A stretch of DNA of 8,099 bases, taken from assembly GCA_947589205.1 (NCBI GenBank), contig CANQCJ010000091.1, positions 1 through 8,099 of the forward strand, in the 5' to 3' direction. This document shows positions 1-7,183 of the stretch, one piece after another. The position numbers and the translations under genes are program-made. A model generated the notes under the pieces. The model worked only from the letters and a program-made list of their open reading frames with translations, made no database searches and had not been told where the DNA came from. Numbering within the stretch: position 1 is the first letter of the stretch; each line of letters starts with the position of its first letter. The DNA comes from an uncultured Ruminococcus sp. Its GTDB lineage: Bacteria; Bacillota; Clostridia; Oscillospirales; Ruminococcaceae.

Positions 1-3000
1 TCTGCCGGTAAAGCTCTTGGTGATATCGCAGCTCGTATCCTGCTTTGCAGGGGCGGGCTTGTAGATGTTGGTGAAAACAGGACTGCTTCCCGCAAATATA
101 CGGGGATCGCCGCTGTCTGCGCTGTAGGTTATCGAAGAGACCTCCGCCACAAGATGAGAATTTGTCATGTCGATTTCCGGCGGCGGTTCTTTTCCTTTTT
201 CGGTTTCTTTAAGCTCGCGCGTTACCTTTATTTTTACCGTATACACTATCGGAGAGACCGTAAGCGTGCTGTCAGCGGCAATGCCATTTTCCTTGATAGT
301 GAACGTATATTCGCCCGCGAACGGGAATGCCACCTTGCAGAACTTTGCATTATCGTCACCGCCTTTAGCGGCAGCCAAAATAGAAGCCTCGGATTTTTTC
401 CTGTCGGGATAGGTATATGTTTTTTCGACCCCGCCCTCGTTTTTTGTATAGGTGTAATATGGGCAGGCATTATTTACGGTAATGACGTTATATCCGGAAA
501 CGGTGCCCTTAAATTTTTCCGCAAATTCTTTTGCGTCGTTAAAAGCTTTTTCCGTGTTACCGGTATATAGCAAATTACTATCAACAGCGTCAAGCGTTAT
601 TCCGCCCGAAGCTTCGATATTTCCTGTAGTTGTATCAAACGTACTTAAAATAGTAAACTTAAATTCATCGTCAGCCTGCCAGGCTCTGCCTTGGATTTGT
701 TTTACAATGAAAAAATCGCTGTTCGCAGGCGCGTTTCCGACGTCTACCTTTACATAATTTTCATCGTCAAACTTATCTCCGTCTTCGGCGCTGCCTTTGG
801 CGTATACCTCGTAAAATTCTTCAAGTATACGAAAGCCTGCGGGCGGGTACATTTCGCGGACGAGGTAATTTTTGCTCGGGTCAAGTCCCGGGAAAGCGAG
901 ACGACCGTTTGTTCTGGTAGTGCCCGAGCCGACCTGATAATTTTTAAGCTCTGCAATATCATCTGCTTTATTGCTTGCGGCAAGCCTTTTGATTTGGTCA
1001 GCATTTACAGCTTCAGATAATTCGTACACGCGGAAGGTCGCGCCGGACAGTGCGTTGGCTTCTTCGTTGGCGTCGTGGTACTTAAACACCTCGATAGTGC
1101 CGGTCGCCTTAGAATTGGTAATTCCTACCTTAACGTCCGAGCTTATATTGCGGTCGAGCACGGCTTTATATGGGGCTTTATCTTCCGCGATATCCGTCCA
1201 AATATTATCTTGCAGCTTAGATTTATCCGCTATCTCCGAAAAGCTTGTCGCGTTTTTCAAATCGGATATATCCGCGCTGTACGCTTTGCCGACAAAGGTA
1301 GTATAATTTCCGCCCGTATATTCAAAGTCATGCTTGTAGATCGTGTCAATAGCATTGTCGCCGTCGCTGTCGCCGAAATAATACTCTGCTTTGACAAAAT
1401 AGTTATCGACATTTTCTCCGCCGACAGACTGCGGCAGATATTGGTTGATCGACTGCCATGCGGTTATCGGCGACAATACATAGTAATCAAAGAATTTATC
1501 GCCGCTCGCCGTGTGCGCCCACACCTCATACGCGACCTCGGAGGGCGGAGCGTCGGTCGTTTTCCAAGTCTTTTGAAGCGTCAGGTCGTAACCGGTAAGC
1601 TCATAGGTATAACCCACATCGACCGCGCAGACGTCATGGCTTTCGTTCTCTACATTAGTTGTATTGCGCAAATATTCGGGATTTACCTGCCCTGAGCTCT
1701 CACCGACAACGATATGCTGTATTTCCGTACCGTTATATGAAGTATTGTAGCTCTTGCTTGCATAGTAGCCGTAGTAGTGACCACCGGTGTTTTTTGCAAC
1801 AGCCGTTTTGTCTTTGGTGTTAAGGGTGTAAATATCGTTTGGTTTTATTACCTCATATAGATACTCCGTGCCGGTATCGGGTGCATATTCCAAGCCGGAA
1901 AATTTATAAGAACCCTCGCCGGTAGTCGTGCCCGCTGCAACAAATTCGTACAATTTATCCCTGTCCGCGCCCGCAAAACCGCTTTCCTCGATCGGGGTTA
2001 TCGTGTTGTCGGAATTATATAGAACATACGTTTTACCCGGGTCATATTTTGTATCATCGGTTTTCTTATAAAGGTTCAGCGTAACGCCGCCGAGCGGGTA
2101 GTCGTCCGCTTCGGTCATTTCGTCAAATTCGCGATTTTTGTTTGCGTCAAAGAAAACGCGGCCTGTGAGGTTAAAATAATTTTCAGGCGGGTCGACTATC
2201 GTTATAGTTTGTTCGGTCGACGTAGCTTTTGCCGGCTTTGCGGGGATAAACGTCCAGAAATTGGATATCGCATAGTCGGTGGTGGTGCTGTTGGTACCGG
2301 TGCCCGATGACTTTCCGACAGGGTAAACGCTTGAATCAAGATACTTTATCATTTCTGACTGCTCCGGGGTCGGACTTGTTATCAGATTTCCGTCAGCATC
2401 AAAATATTCTATAACGTTCGTTGTATGACTATGGTCGCCAATTCTGATTGTATTGTTATCTTTTATATATTGAGACTGGCGCGCATTCCATTCACCGCCG
2501 GTATTTGCAGTCATATTGTTATATGGGAAATAATACCCGCCATTTCCGTCAGGTGTAGTAAACTTACCTTTAGCGACTTCAACATCACCCTCCGACAATC
2601 CTACAGACGCGACCTTTTCGCCGTAATAGATGGCGGTATCGTCATAGTAGATAACATTTTTTGTAAGGTCGTAGATCGAACCGGACGTATCGAGCCGGTT
2701 GCCCTCTTTGTCGTAAATATGGCTCAATCTGGTAAAGGTTATACCGTCCGGAGCGCATTCCATGTCAATTATAGGGAAATGTATCTCGCCGGCTTTGGTG
2801 GTTACGGTAAAAGCGAAGTCGCTGATGCTATATACGCCTGACGGTATAACTTCGCCGTTGCCGTCCTTTCCGTCCCACGGAATTATATTGGTAGAGTGCG
2901 GCGTGACCGCTTGAGTTATTTCTACAGGGGCATAGCTTCTACCGTCTTTACCTTTAATTTCGATACGTACCGTAGCGGTGGTAGCCTCGTCGACCTCAAA

Positions 3001-4278
3001 TGAGAAATATCCTCCGTGTCCCTCGTAAGCTCCCGGAACGTTTTTTCCCTCTGGGGTTTCTACCGTGCTGATAAATTTCAGATTTTTAGCAGGGTCGGGC
3101 TGTACGGCTTTTTGATATATTTCCCCCTCGAGCCGGTCGTCAGGGTATTCGAGGAAAATATAGTAGCTTTTGAGCATATCGGTGTCTTTAGTGCCGGGGT
3201 ATTTGTACGACGCGCCCATTCGTTTGTAAGTATTTGTATTATCAGCGTCTTTAACAGAGGTATAAATTATCTCGCGCGTGGCGCTGTCGTAGATACCCTT
3301 GTTGTTGGAAAAGAAGTTGTAGGTGTAGGGCATTACATTGTTAAATTTCATTTTGTAAATATAGCTGTCTTTTGTAAGAATATAGTAGGTGTCTTTTACG
3401 CCGGTAGAGCTATTCGGTGACATTTGTAATGACAAAAAGTCGGCATAAGCGCGCCCGTGCTGTTCTTCTCCGCTTTCGTCAAAAACAGTCAGATTGATCG
3501 CGGCTATCATTCCGCCGGCATTGTTGACGGTGTTGTCAATATCTGTAAATTGACTATTTCTTGCGACACCGTTGGTTTCAACTGTTCCGCCCTTATTATA
3601 CGAATGAAACTCAAAGGTATAAACGCCCGTTTCCGTAACGGCGTAGGTGTAAGGGGTGTACGTGTAGTTTTTTGATCCATCATTATATGTTCCGGAATAT
3701 TTTCCGTCGGGATTTTTTTGAAGCCTGCTGACGGCGGCATATTCGGTCTGCCAATCGCCGATATATCCGGTAGTATTAGTTTCGGTTTCATCACCCTCTT
3801 GTGAATTGCGTATGTCGATAGGGTGTTTGTTTCCGTTAATGTCGGTCATTACAATATCGACTGAGCCTTTGTCGTTTCCGGCAGGATTTCCGTCGACTGC
3901 ATTATTTATATTAATTTTTGAATTATCAACACTTGACCCAATGCAAATCGTGTCTCCCTCAAAGGCGTAAACATGAAAGATCGTCCTGAACTGAACGCCG
4001 CCAAAGTCGCCTCCTCTGCATACATAATACGGTCGTGCGGCTTTTAAATAATTATCGTCAGGCTTATTATCACCGTTACTGTCCCATAGATATTCCAGCG
4101 TTTCATTGACATATTCCTTTTCTGTCGGCGCGGCGGGTTCTGCCGAAGCGGTCATATTCTCCTGCGTTTTAGAGAAGCCGCCGAGCGTATCGGCTGCGGT
4201 GCAGGAAAAAAGCAGGCATAAGCCGAGCAGCGCCGAAACGGTCCTTTTAAGCAAGGAACGCGGGCTTTTCGTTTTCAT
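1..4278 (-). CDS. Giant multi-domain surface adhesin with SdrD-B, Cna-B and pilin-isopeptide domains (partial, C-terminus off window)
   Basis: I translated the whole frame: 1426 codons with no stop, leaving the window still open. The start is ATG at 4278, with a GGGGGAGG ribosome site 9 bases upstream. Residues 1-29 form a basic, then hydrophobic, export signal. Domains in order: about 30-420 not recognised, with an acidic loop DSNGDNKPDD at 66-75; 420-510 FlgD-type Ig-like, with the hallmark WDGKDGNGEVIPSGVY at 468-483; 510-700 not recognised; 702-835 SdrD-B-like, with a calcium-loop pattern DANKNREFDE at 711-720; 890-1050 Cna-B-like, beginning near LTLQKTWK; 1058-1185 SpaA/Cna-B prealbumin-like, with K1066, E1142 and N1182 placed for an isopeptide bond; 1191-1404 streptococcal pilin isopeptide-linkage domain, with K1193, E1330 and N1404. 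A further copy begins at 1418. Families of this type are surface-anchored and bind host, plant or neighbouring cells. The ligand is not predictable. Any LPXTG anchor would lie off the window. Confidence 0.9.
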   Translation of the reverse strand, partial: MKTKSPRSLLKRTVSALLGLCLLFSCTAADTLGGFSKTQENMTASAEPAAPTEKEYVNETLEYLWDSNGDNKPDDNYLKAARPYYVCRGGDFGGVQFRTIFHVYAFEGDTICIGSSVDNSKININNAVDGNPAGNDKGSVDIVMTDINGNKHPIDIRNSQEGDETETNTTGYIGDWQTEYAAVSRLQKNPDGKYSGTYNDGSKNYTYTPYTYAVTETGVYTFEFHSYNKGGTVETNGVARNSQFTDIDNTVNNAGGMIAAINLTVFDESGEEQHGRAYADFLSLQMSPNSSTGVKDTYYILTKDSYIYKMKFNNVMPYTYNFFSNNKGIYDSATREIIYTSVKDADNTNTYKRMGASYKYPGTKDTDMLKSYYIFLEYPDDRLEGEIYQKAVQPDPAKNLKFISTVETPEGKNVPGAYEGHGGYFSFEVDEATTATVRIEIKGKDGRSYAPVEITQAVTPHSTNIIPWDGKDGNGEVIPSGVYSISDFAFTVTTKAGEIHFPIIDMECAPDGITFTRLSHIYDKEGNRLDTSGSIYDLTKNVIYYDDTAIYYGEKVASVGLSEGDVEVAKGKFTTPDGNGGYYFPYNNMTANTGGEWNARQSQYIKDNNTIRIGDHSHTTNVIEYFDADGNLITSPTPEQSEMIKYLDSSVYPVGKSSGTGTNSTTTDYAISNFWTFIPAKPAKATSTEQTITIVDPPENYFNLTGRVFFDANKNREFDEMTEADDYPLGGVTLNLYKKTDDTKYDPGKTYVLYNSDNTITPIEESGFAGADRDKLYEFVAAGTTTGEGSYKFSGLEYAPDTGTEYLYEVIKPNDIYTLNTKDKTAVAKNTGGHYYGYYASKSYNTSYNGTEIQHIVVGESSGQVNPEYLRNTTNVENESHDVCAVDVGYTYELTGYDLTLQKTWKTTDAPPSEVAYEVWAHTASGDKFFDYYVLSPITAWQSINQYLPQSVGGENVDNYFVKAEYYFGDSDGDNAIDTIYKHDFEYTGGNYTTFVGKAYSADISDLKNATSFSEIADKSKLQDNIWTDIAEDKAPYKAVLDRNISSDVKVGITNSKATGTIEVFKYHDANEEANALSGATFRVYELSEAVNADQIKRLAASNKADDIAELKNYQVGSGTTRTNGRLAFPGLDPSKNYLVREMYPPAGFRILEEFYEVYAKGSAEDGDKFDDENYVKVDVGNAPANSDFFIVKQIQGRAWQADDEFKFTILSTFDTTTGNIEASGGITLDAVDSNLLYTGNTEKAFNDAKEFAEKFKGTVSGYNVITVNNACPYYTYTKNEGGVEKTYTYPDRKKSEASILAAAKGGDDNAKFCKVAFPFAGEYTFTIKENGIAADSTLTVSPIVYTVKIKVTRELKETEKGKEPPPEIDMTNSHLVAEVSSITYSADSGDPRIFAGSSPVFTNIYKPAPAKQDTSCDITKSFTGR

Positions 4279-4287
4279 AATTCCATA

Positions 4288-4295
4288 CCTCCCCC
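4288..4295 (-). promoter_or_regulatory. Ribosome binding site of the adhesin gene
   Basis: On the minus strand this reads GGGGGAGG, 9 bases before the ATG at 4278. It decides the start: the only other nearby ATG (4286) is one base from the site and out of frame. Confidence 0.8.
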
Positions 4296-4352
4296 GGTTT
4301 ATCCGAGAAAATTAAAATTTCAAAAATAAAATTACCGCAGTTATACACAGTA

Positions 4353-4381
4353 ATTATATCACAATGCTATACATTTGTCAA
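4353..4381 (-). promoter_or_regulatory. Sigma-A promoter of the adhesin gene
   Basis: The minus strand carries a consensus -35 TTGACA (4381-4376), a 17-base spacer and a consensus -10 TATAAT (4358-4353) preceded by the extended TGA. Predicted transcription start is near 4346, giving a leader of about 68 bases. The -35 box overlaps a perfect 8-base palindrome AACCGGTT (4380-4387), which could be an operator. By sequence alone this is the strongest promoter in the window. Confidence 0.85.
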
Positions 4382-4455
4382 CCGGTTTTGCGAATACCAA
4401 TGTAAATTTTGTGTTATCGGCGGCAGTAAAAATTTGTACCGAAAAATGATATAAA

Positions 4456-4476
4456 TTTCATAATTATGATATGAAA
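4456..4476. promoter_or_regulatory. AT-rich palindrome, possible operator of the GH5 gene
   Basis: TTTCATA (4456-4462) and TATGAAA (4470-4476) form an inverted repeat with a 7-base spacer. A perfect 12-base palindrome TCATAATTATGA (4458-4469) overlaps it. The right arm coincides with the proposed -35 box of the GH5 promoter, the position expected for a repressor site or the proximal site of an activator. The bound protein is not known; the AraC protein of this window is the nearest candidate. Confidence 0.4.
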
Positions 4477-4499
4477 CGGATATAGTTTTATGATATAAT
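4471..4499 (+). promoter_or_regulatory. Promoter of the GH5 gene (extended -10)
   Basis: A consensus -10 TATAAT (4494-4499) is preceded by TGA, making an extended -10. A weak -35, ATGAAA (4471-4476, 4 of 6 matches), sits 17 bases upstream. The predicted start near 4506 gives a leader of about 40 bases. A weak -35 with a good -10 suits a promoter that needs an activator. The leader contains a 4-bp hairpin CGGC-ATGA-GCCG (4511-4522). Confidence 0.65.
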
Positions 4500-4530
4500 A
4501 TCAAAAACAGCGGCATGAGCCGATAATAAA

Positions 4531-4536
4531 AGGGAG
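4531..4536 (+). promoter_or_regulatory. Ribosome binding site that selects the GH5 start
   Basis: AGGGAG ends directly against an ATG at 4537 but lies 9 bases before the ATG at 4546. Only the second spacing works for translation, so the protein starts at 4546 (MKEFIGFKKG) rather than 4537. Confidence 0.75.
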
Positions 4537-4545
4537 ATGTTTCGG

Positions 4546-5493
4546 ATGAAGGAATTTATTGGTTTCAAAAAGGGCGTAGATCTTGGCGGCTGGCTTTCTC
4601 AGTGCGATTATGACCCGAAGCATATGGAAAGCTTTATCACAAAGAGCGATCTGGAGCAGATAAAGTCGTGGGGGTTAGACCATGTGCGGCTACCTGTCGA
4701 TTATAACGTGCTGGAAACGTCCGAGGGCGTTTTTGACGGAGCAGGCTTTAAGCATATCGACAACGCTGTCGCTTGGTGCGGCGAGCTTGGTTTAAATATT
4801 GTTATCGACCTGCACAAGGCTCTCGGTTTTTCGTTTGACGAGGGCGAGCGGGAGAGCGGATTTTTTGAAAGCGAGGAGCTTCAGCAGCGTTTTTATAAGC
4901 TCTGGGAGACATTAGCGCAGCGTTACGGAGACTGCCCTATAGCGGCGTTTGAGCTGCTCAACGAGGTCACCGAGCAGAAGCATTGCAAAAAGTGGAACGA
5001 GATAATCAGGAATTGTATCGAGCGCATAAGAAAATACGCGCCGAGCACGCCGGTAATAGTCGGCGGCTACTGGCAGAACAGCCCGCACGCCGTCAAGGAT
5101 CTCGACCCGCCGTATGATGAAAACGTCGTATATAATTTCCATTGCTACGACCCGCTTAAATTCACTCATCAGGGCGGCGAATGGGTAAAGCAGCTCGACC
5201 CGACGGTAAGGCTGAGCTTTGACGAATGTGACATAACAACGCAGATGTTCATCGACGCTTTCAGCGAAGCGGTGAACGCGGCAAAGGCTAACAACACCTG
5301 CCTTTATTGCGGAGAATACGGCGTTATCGACCGCGTTACTCCTGAGGATACGGTGAAATGGTTCAAGACGATAAACGCGGCTTTTGAGCATTACGGCATA
5401 TCCAGAGCGGCTTGGAATTACAAGGAAAAGGATTTCGGAATTTCCGGCGAGCGTCTTAGCGGCGTTATCGACGAGCTGAAAAATTATTTCTGA
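4546..5493 (+). CDS. Glycoside hydrolase family 5, probable cytosolic beta-glucanase/beta-glucosidase
   Basis: The protein has 315 residues from the ATG chosen by ribosome-site spacing. A single GH5 (clan GH-A) beta/alpha barrel fills the chain. The family's conserved residues are visible: GVDLGGWL near the N-terminus, R48 in HVRLPV, H90 in IDLHKALG, the acid/base E140 in LLNEVTE, H199 and Y201 in FHCYDP, the nucleophile E257 in YCGEYG, and W290 in AAWNY. It has no signal peptide, membrane segment, carbohydrate-binding module or dockerin, so it should act inside the cell on imported short beta-glucosides or oligosaccharides. Its exact linkage cannot be read from sequence. The GVxLGGWL start resembles that of exo-acting GH5 enzymes, but the subfamily is unassigned. 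It has its own promoter and faces the licheninase gene across a shared terminator. Confidence 0.92.
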   Translation: MKEFIGFKKGVDLGGWLSQCDYDPKHMESFITKSDLEQIKSWGLDHVRLPVDYNVLETSEGVFDGAGFKHIDNAVAWCGELGLNIVIDLHKALGFSFDEGERESGFFESEELQQRFYKLWETLAQRYGDCPIAAFELLNEVTEQKHCKKWNEIIRNCIERIRKYAPSTPVIVGGYWQNSPHAVKDLDPPYDENVVYNFHCYDPLKFTHQGGEWVKQLDPTVRLSFDECDITTQMFIDAFSEAVNAAKANNTCLYCGEYGVIDRVTPEDTVKWFKTINAAFEHYGISRAAWNYKEKDFGISGERLSGVIDELKNYF

Positions 5494-5496
5494 TAA

Positions 5497-5536
5497 AAAA
5501 ACGGATCGGACGTGTAATTTCGTCAGATCCGTTTTT
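5497..5536. terminator. Bidirectional rho-independent terminator between GH5 and licheninase genes
   Basis: AAAAACGGATC (5497-5507) pairs with GATCCGTTTTT (5526-5536). After one mismatch the stem continues as GACG (5509-5512) with CGTC (5521-5524), around an 8-base loop. The plus strand ends in five T and the minus strand in seven T, so it can stop both convergent genes. It begins three bases after the GH5 stop and lies 22 bases past the licheninase stop. Confidence 0.92.
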
Positions 5537-5558
5537 GCTGTGTTAAATTTATGCTGTG

Positions 5559-6374
5559 TTATTCCGAAACGCTTGTCAGATCCTCCTCGGAGGTGAATCT
5601 TACCCACTGATATTCCGCGGTAAGCGGCACGGTGTCGTCAAAGGCGTTCAGCCAGCCGTCAACCCCCTTGCCGTTCCAGGCGTTCATCATGATCTTTGAG
5701 GGCGTCACGGGAAGATTTTCGGTCGCCGAATAGACCTCCTCGCCGTCGACGTACCAGGTTATGGAATCTGCCGCCCACTTAAAGCCGTAGGTGTGGAAAT
5801 CCTCCGAAGCGTCAAAGCCGAGGTCGTGAAGCTGCTCATGGTTTCCCGTGCCGTCGGTGTAGTAGTTAAACTGTACCTGCGTGGTATCTTTTCCGAGAAA
5901 TTCAATATCTATCTCGTCCCACGGATTGTTATCGCTCGGACCGGTATAGGTGAAAAACGAGGAGACGACGCCGTTGTTTTTTATCGGCTTCATTGATACC
6001 TCGTAAAGACCGTAGCCGTAAAAATCCTTGCTGCGGTATTCTCCTGCGGTGTATTCGTCAAAATAATTCTTGTCGATGGTAAGCTTCATCAGCGAATCCT
6101 CAAACGTGCAGTTTTTATCCGTCCAGGTGCAGTTGAACATATTGCCGTTGGACCAGCCGTTTGAGATCTCGAATTTATCCGACGCGCCCTTTGAAAAATC
6201 CGCGCTCAGCGTGTAAGGGGAGTCCTCCTCCTCGGCTTGAGCCGACGAAGCGTCCTCGGCGGCGGACTGTGCGGCGGAGTGATCATCTGTCGGGGTCTCC
6301 TCTTTATCCGAGCAGCCGCAGAAAGAAGCTGCCAAGACGAGGGTGCAGAGCAGGCATACATATTTTCTCAACAT
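5559..6374 (-). CDS. bglS: Licheninase (GH16 endo-beta-1,3-1,4-glucanase), lipoprotein
   Basis: This 271-residue protein should cut beta-1,4 bonds next to beta-1,3 bonds in mixed-linkage glucan (EC 3.2.1.73). Residues 1-20 are a lipoprotein signal with likely lipidated C21 (FCGC). Residues 22-52 are an Ala/Ser/acidic linker that would hold the enzyme off the membrane. Residues 53-262 are a complete GH16 jelly roll, very like Bacillus lichenases: SNGNMFNCTW (75-84), VSSFFTYTGP (137-146), and active site DEIDIEFLG with nucleophile E154, D156 and acid/base E158, then VQFNYY. The strongly conserved subfamily signature makes licheninase more likely than laminarinase or another GH16 activity. The second Cys of the Bacillus disulfide is replaced by Ala (A110). 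The gene follows araC by 18 bases and ends at a shared terminator. The symbol is borrowed from the Bacillus homologue. Confidence 0.95.
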   Translation of the reverse strand: MLRKYVCLLCTLVLAASFCGCSDKEETPTDDHSAAQSAAEDASSAQAEEEDSPYTLSADFSKGASDKFEISNGWSNGNMFNCTWTDKNCTFEDSLMKLTIDKNYFDEYTAGEYRSKDFYGYGLYEVSMKPIKNNGVVSSFFTYTGPSDNNPWDEIDIEFLGKDTTQVQFNYYTDGTGNHEQLHDLGFDASEDFHTYGFKWAADSITWYVDGEEVYSATENLPVTPSKIMMNAWNGKGVDGWLNAFDDTVPLTAEYQWVRFTSEEDLTSVSE

Positions 6375-6385
6375 TAAAAAAACTG

Positions 6386-6391
6386 TCCTTT
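6386..6391 (-). promoter_or_regulatory. Ribosome binding site of the licheninase gene
   Basis: The minus strand reads AAAGGA, 11 bases before ATG 6374 and directly after the araC stop codon. No room remains for a separate promoter, which supports one araC-licheninase transcript. Confidence 0.7.
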
Positions 6392-6392
6392 C

Positions 6393-7154
6393 TTACTTTT
6401 TCGATTTTTCGGTCTTTTCGTCAAAGGTGTAGATCCTGTAATATTTTTCTCTGTATTGCTTCGGCGTAAGACCGGTGCGTTTTTTAAACGCGGAAATAAA
6501 GTGGCTGTGAGAGGAAAAGCAGAGATAATTTGCGATATCTATAGGCGGGTAGTCGGTGTATTTAAGCATATTTTCGGCAGTCTGTATGCGCTTTGTCATG
6601 ATGTAATCGGAAAGCGTAACGCCGACCTGTTTTTTGAAAAGCTTAGAGATATACTGCGGCGTAAAGCCTATATGCTCGGCAATATCCTGTATCCTTATCT
6701 CGTTGTAGATGTTGTCGTAGATGTAATCTATGCACATAAGCACCTGCTTTGAAAAAGCTTCTCCGGAGGAAATTTTTTTCATGCGCTTGGTATATTCGAG
6801 GATCATTTCAAGATGAAGCTGACCCAGCTGCTTTTCGGTCGTGCAAAGATCGAGACGGTTTATAAAAATATCGCTCATCGTAAACGCCGTTTCGCTCGGC
6901 ATACCGCCGTCTATGCAAAAGCGCGCTACCATCGCTATAGTTATGGTAAGATGATATTTGACGTTTCTGATAGGATCGTCGCTCAGCTTGCCGAAGCCCT
7001 CCGCGCTGAACGGGGTATAGAGCTTTTTGACAAGCTCTAGGTCTCCCGCCTTTACAGCGGTGTAAAATTCGAGTTCTTTTTCATAGGGCTGATGCCTGAA
7101 ATCGTATTCTCTCTGCAAAAATTCCCTGTTTGAAAGCTCTTTATTTATGCTCAT
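6393..7154 (-). CDS. AraC-family transcriptional regulator
   Basis: The protein has 253 residues from ATG 7154, preceded by GGGGG at 5 bases. The C-terminal part (about 137-240) is a complete AraC/XylS DNA-binding domain with two helix-turn-helix units. The first has IRIQDIAEHIGFTPQYIS (153-170) and the second has DIANYLCFSSHSHFISAFKK (206-225), followed by the closing family motif TGLTPKQYR (227-235). The N-terminal 130 residues have no membrane segment and no recognisable cupin pattern. They resemble the all-helical N-terminal parts of many clostridial AraC proteins (NVKYHLTITIAMVARF, then GGMPSETAF), whose ligand is generally unknown. It is co-transcribed with the licheninase just downstream and lies after a sugar-type binding protein. 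It is therefore probably the local activator of beta-glucan genes, possibly sensing an imported oligosaccharide. Confidence 0.92.
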   Translation of the reverse strand: MSINKELSNREFLQREYDFRHQPYEKELEFYTAVKAGDLELVKKLYTPFSAEGFGKLSDDPIRNVKYHLTITIAMVARFCIDGGMPSETAFTMSDIFINRLDLCTTEKQLGQLHLEMILEYTKRMKKISSGEAFSKQVLMCIDYIYDNIYNEIRIQDIAEHIGFTPQYISKLFKKQVGVTLSDYIMTKRIQTAENMLKYTDYPPIDIANYLCFSSHSHFISAFKKRTGLTPKQYREKYYRIYTFDEKTEKSKK

Positions 7155-7159
7155 GTTTA

Positions 7160-7164
7160 CCCCC
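7160..7164 (-). promoter_or_regulatory. Probable ribosome binding site of araC, selecting ATG 7154
   Basis: The minus strand reads GGGGG, then TAAAC, then ATG. It can pair with the anti-Shine-Dalgarno CCUCC using one G-U pair. The longer open frame from a GTG at 7235 has no such site, and its first 27 codons only read through the hairpin region. Confidence 0.6.
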
Positions 7165-7183
7165 AAAAAATTCTTCCCCTTTA

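Noticed and set aside
1075..1695. 206-codon plus-strand open frame opposite the adhesin, with other shorter ones along 154-4315
   Set aside because: All lie antisense to a continuous 1426-codon adhesin frame with recognisable domains. Their translations show no family motif and no ribosome site.
4051..4086. Dockerin or cellulosome link from the acidic DSNGDNKPDD loop of the adhesin
   Set aside because: A dockerin needs two such loops about 30 residues apart, each with a helix. Only one is present here, and the second similar loop lies about 900 residues away.
4471..4485. Catabolite control (CcpA cre) site at the GH5 promoter
   Set aside because: ATGAAACGG begins like a cre site, but the central CG is shifted and the right half does not match.
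4515..4526. Tiny upstream frame ATG AGC CGA TAA in the GH5 leader
   Set aside because: It has no ribosome site and is only three codons long; its ATG simply falls in the loop of a small hairpin.
4912..5607. 231-codon minus-strand frame opposite the GH5 gene
   Set aside because: It is antisense to conserved GH5 active-site sequence, crosses the bidirectional terminator and runs into the licheninase gene. Its translation has no recognisable motif.
7165..7170. Run of six T on the minus strand as a terminator after the spacer hairpins
   Set aside because: It lies about 20 bases from the base of the nearest hairpin, and the bases between are A/G-rich and cannot extend the stem.
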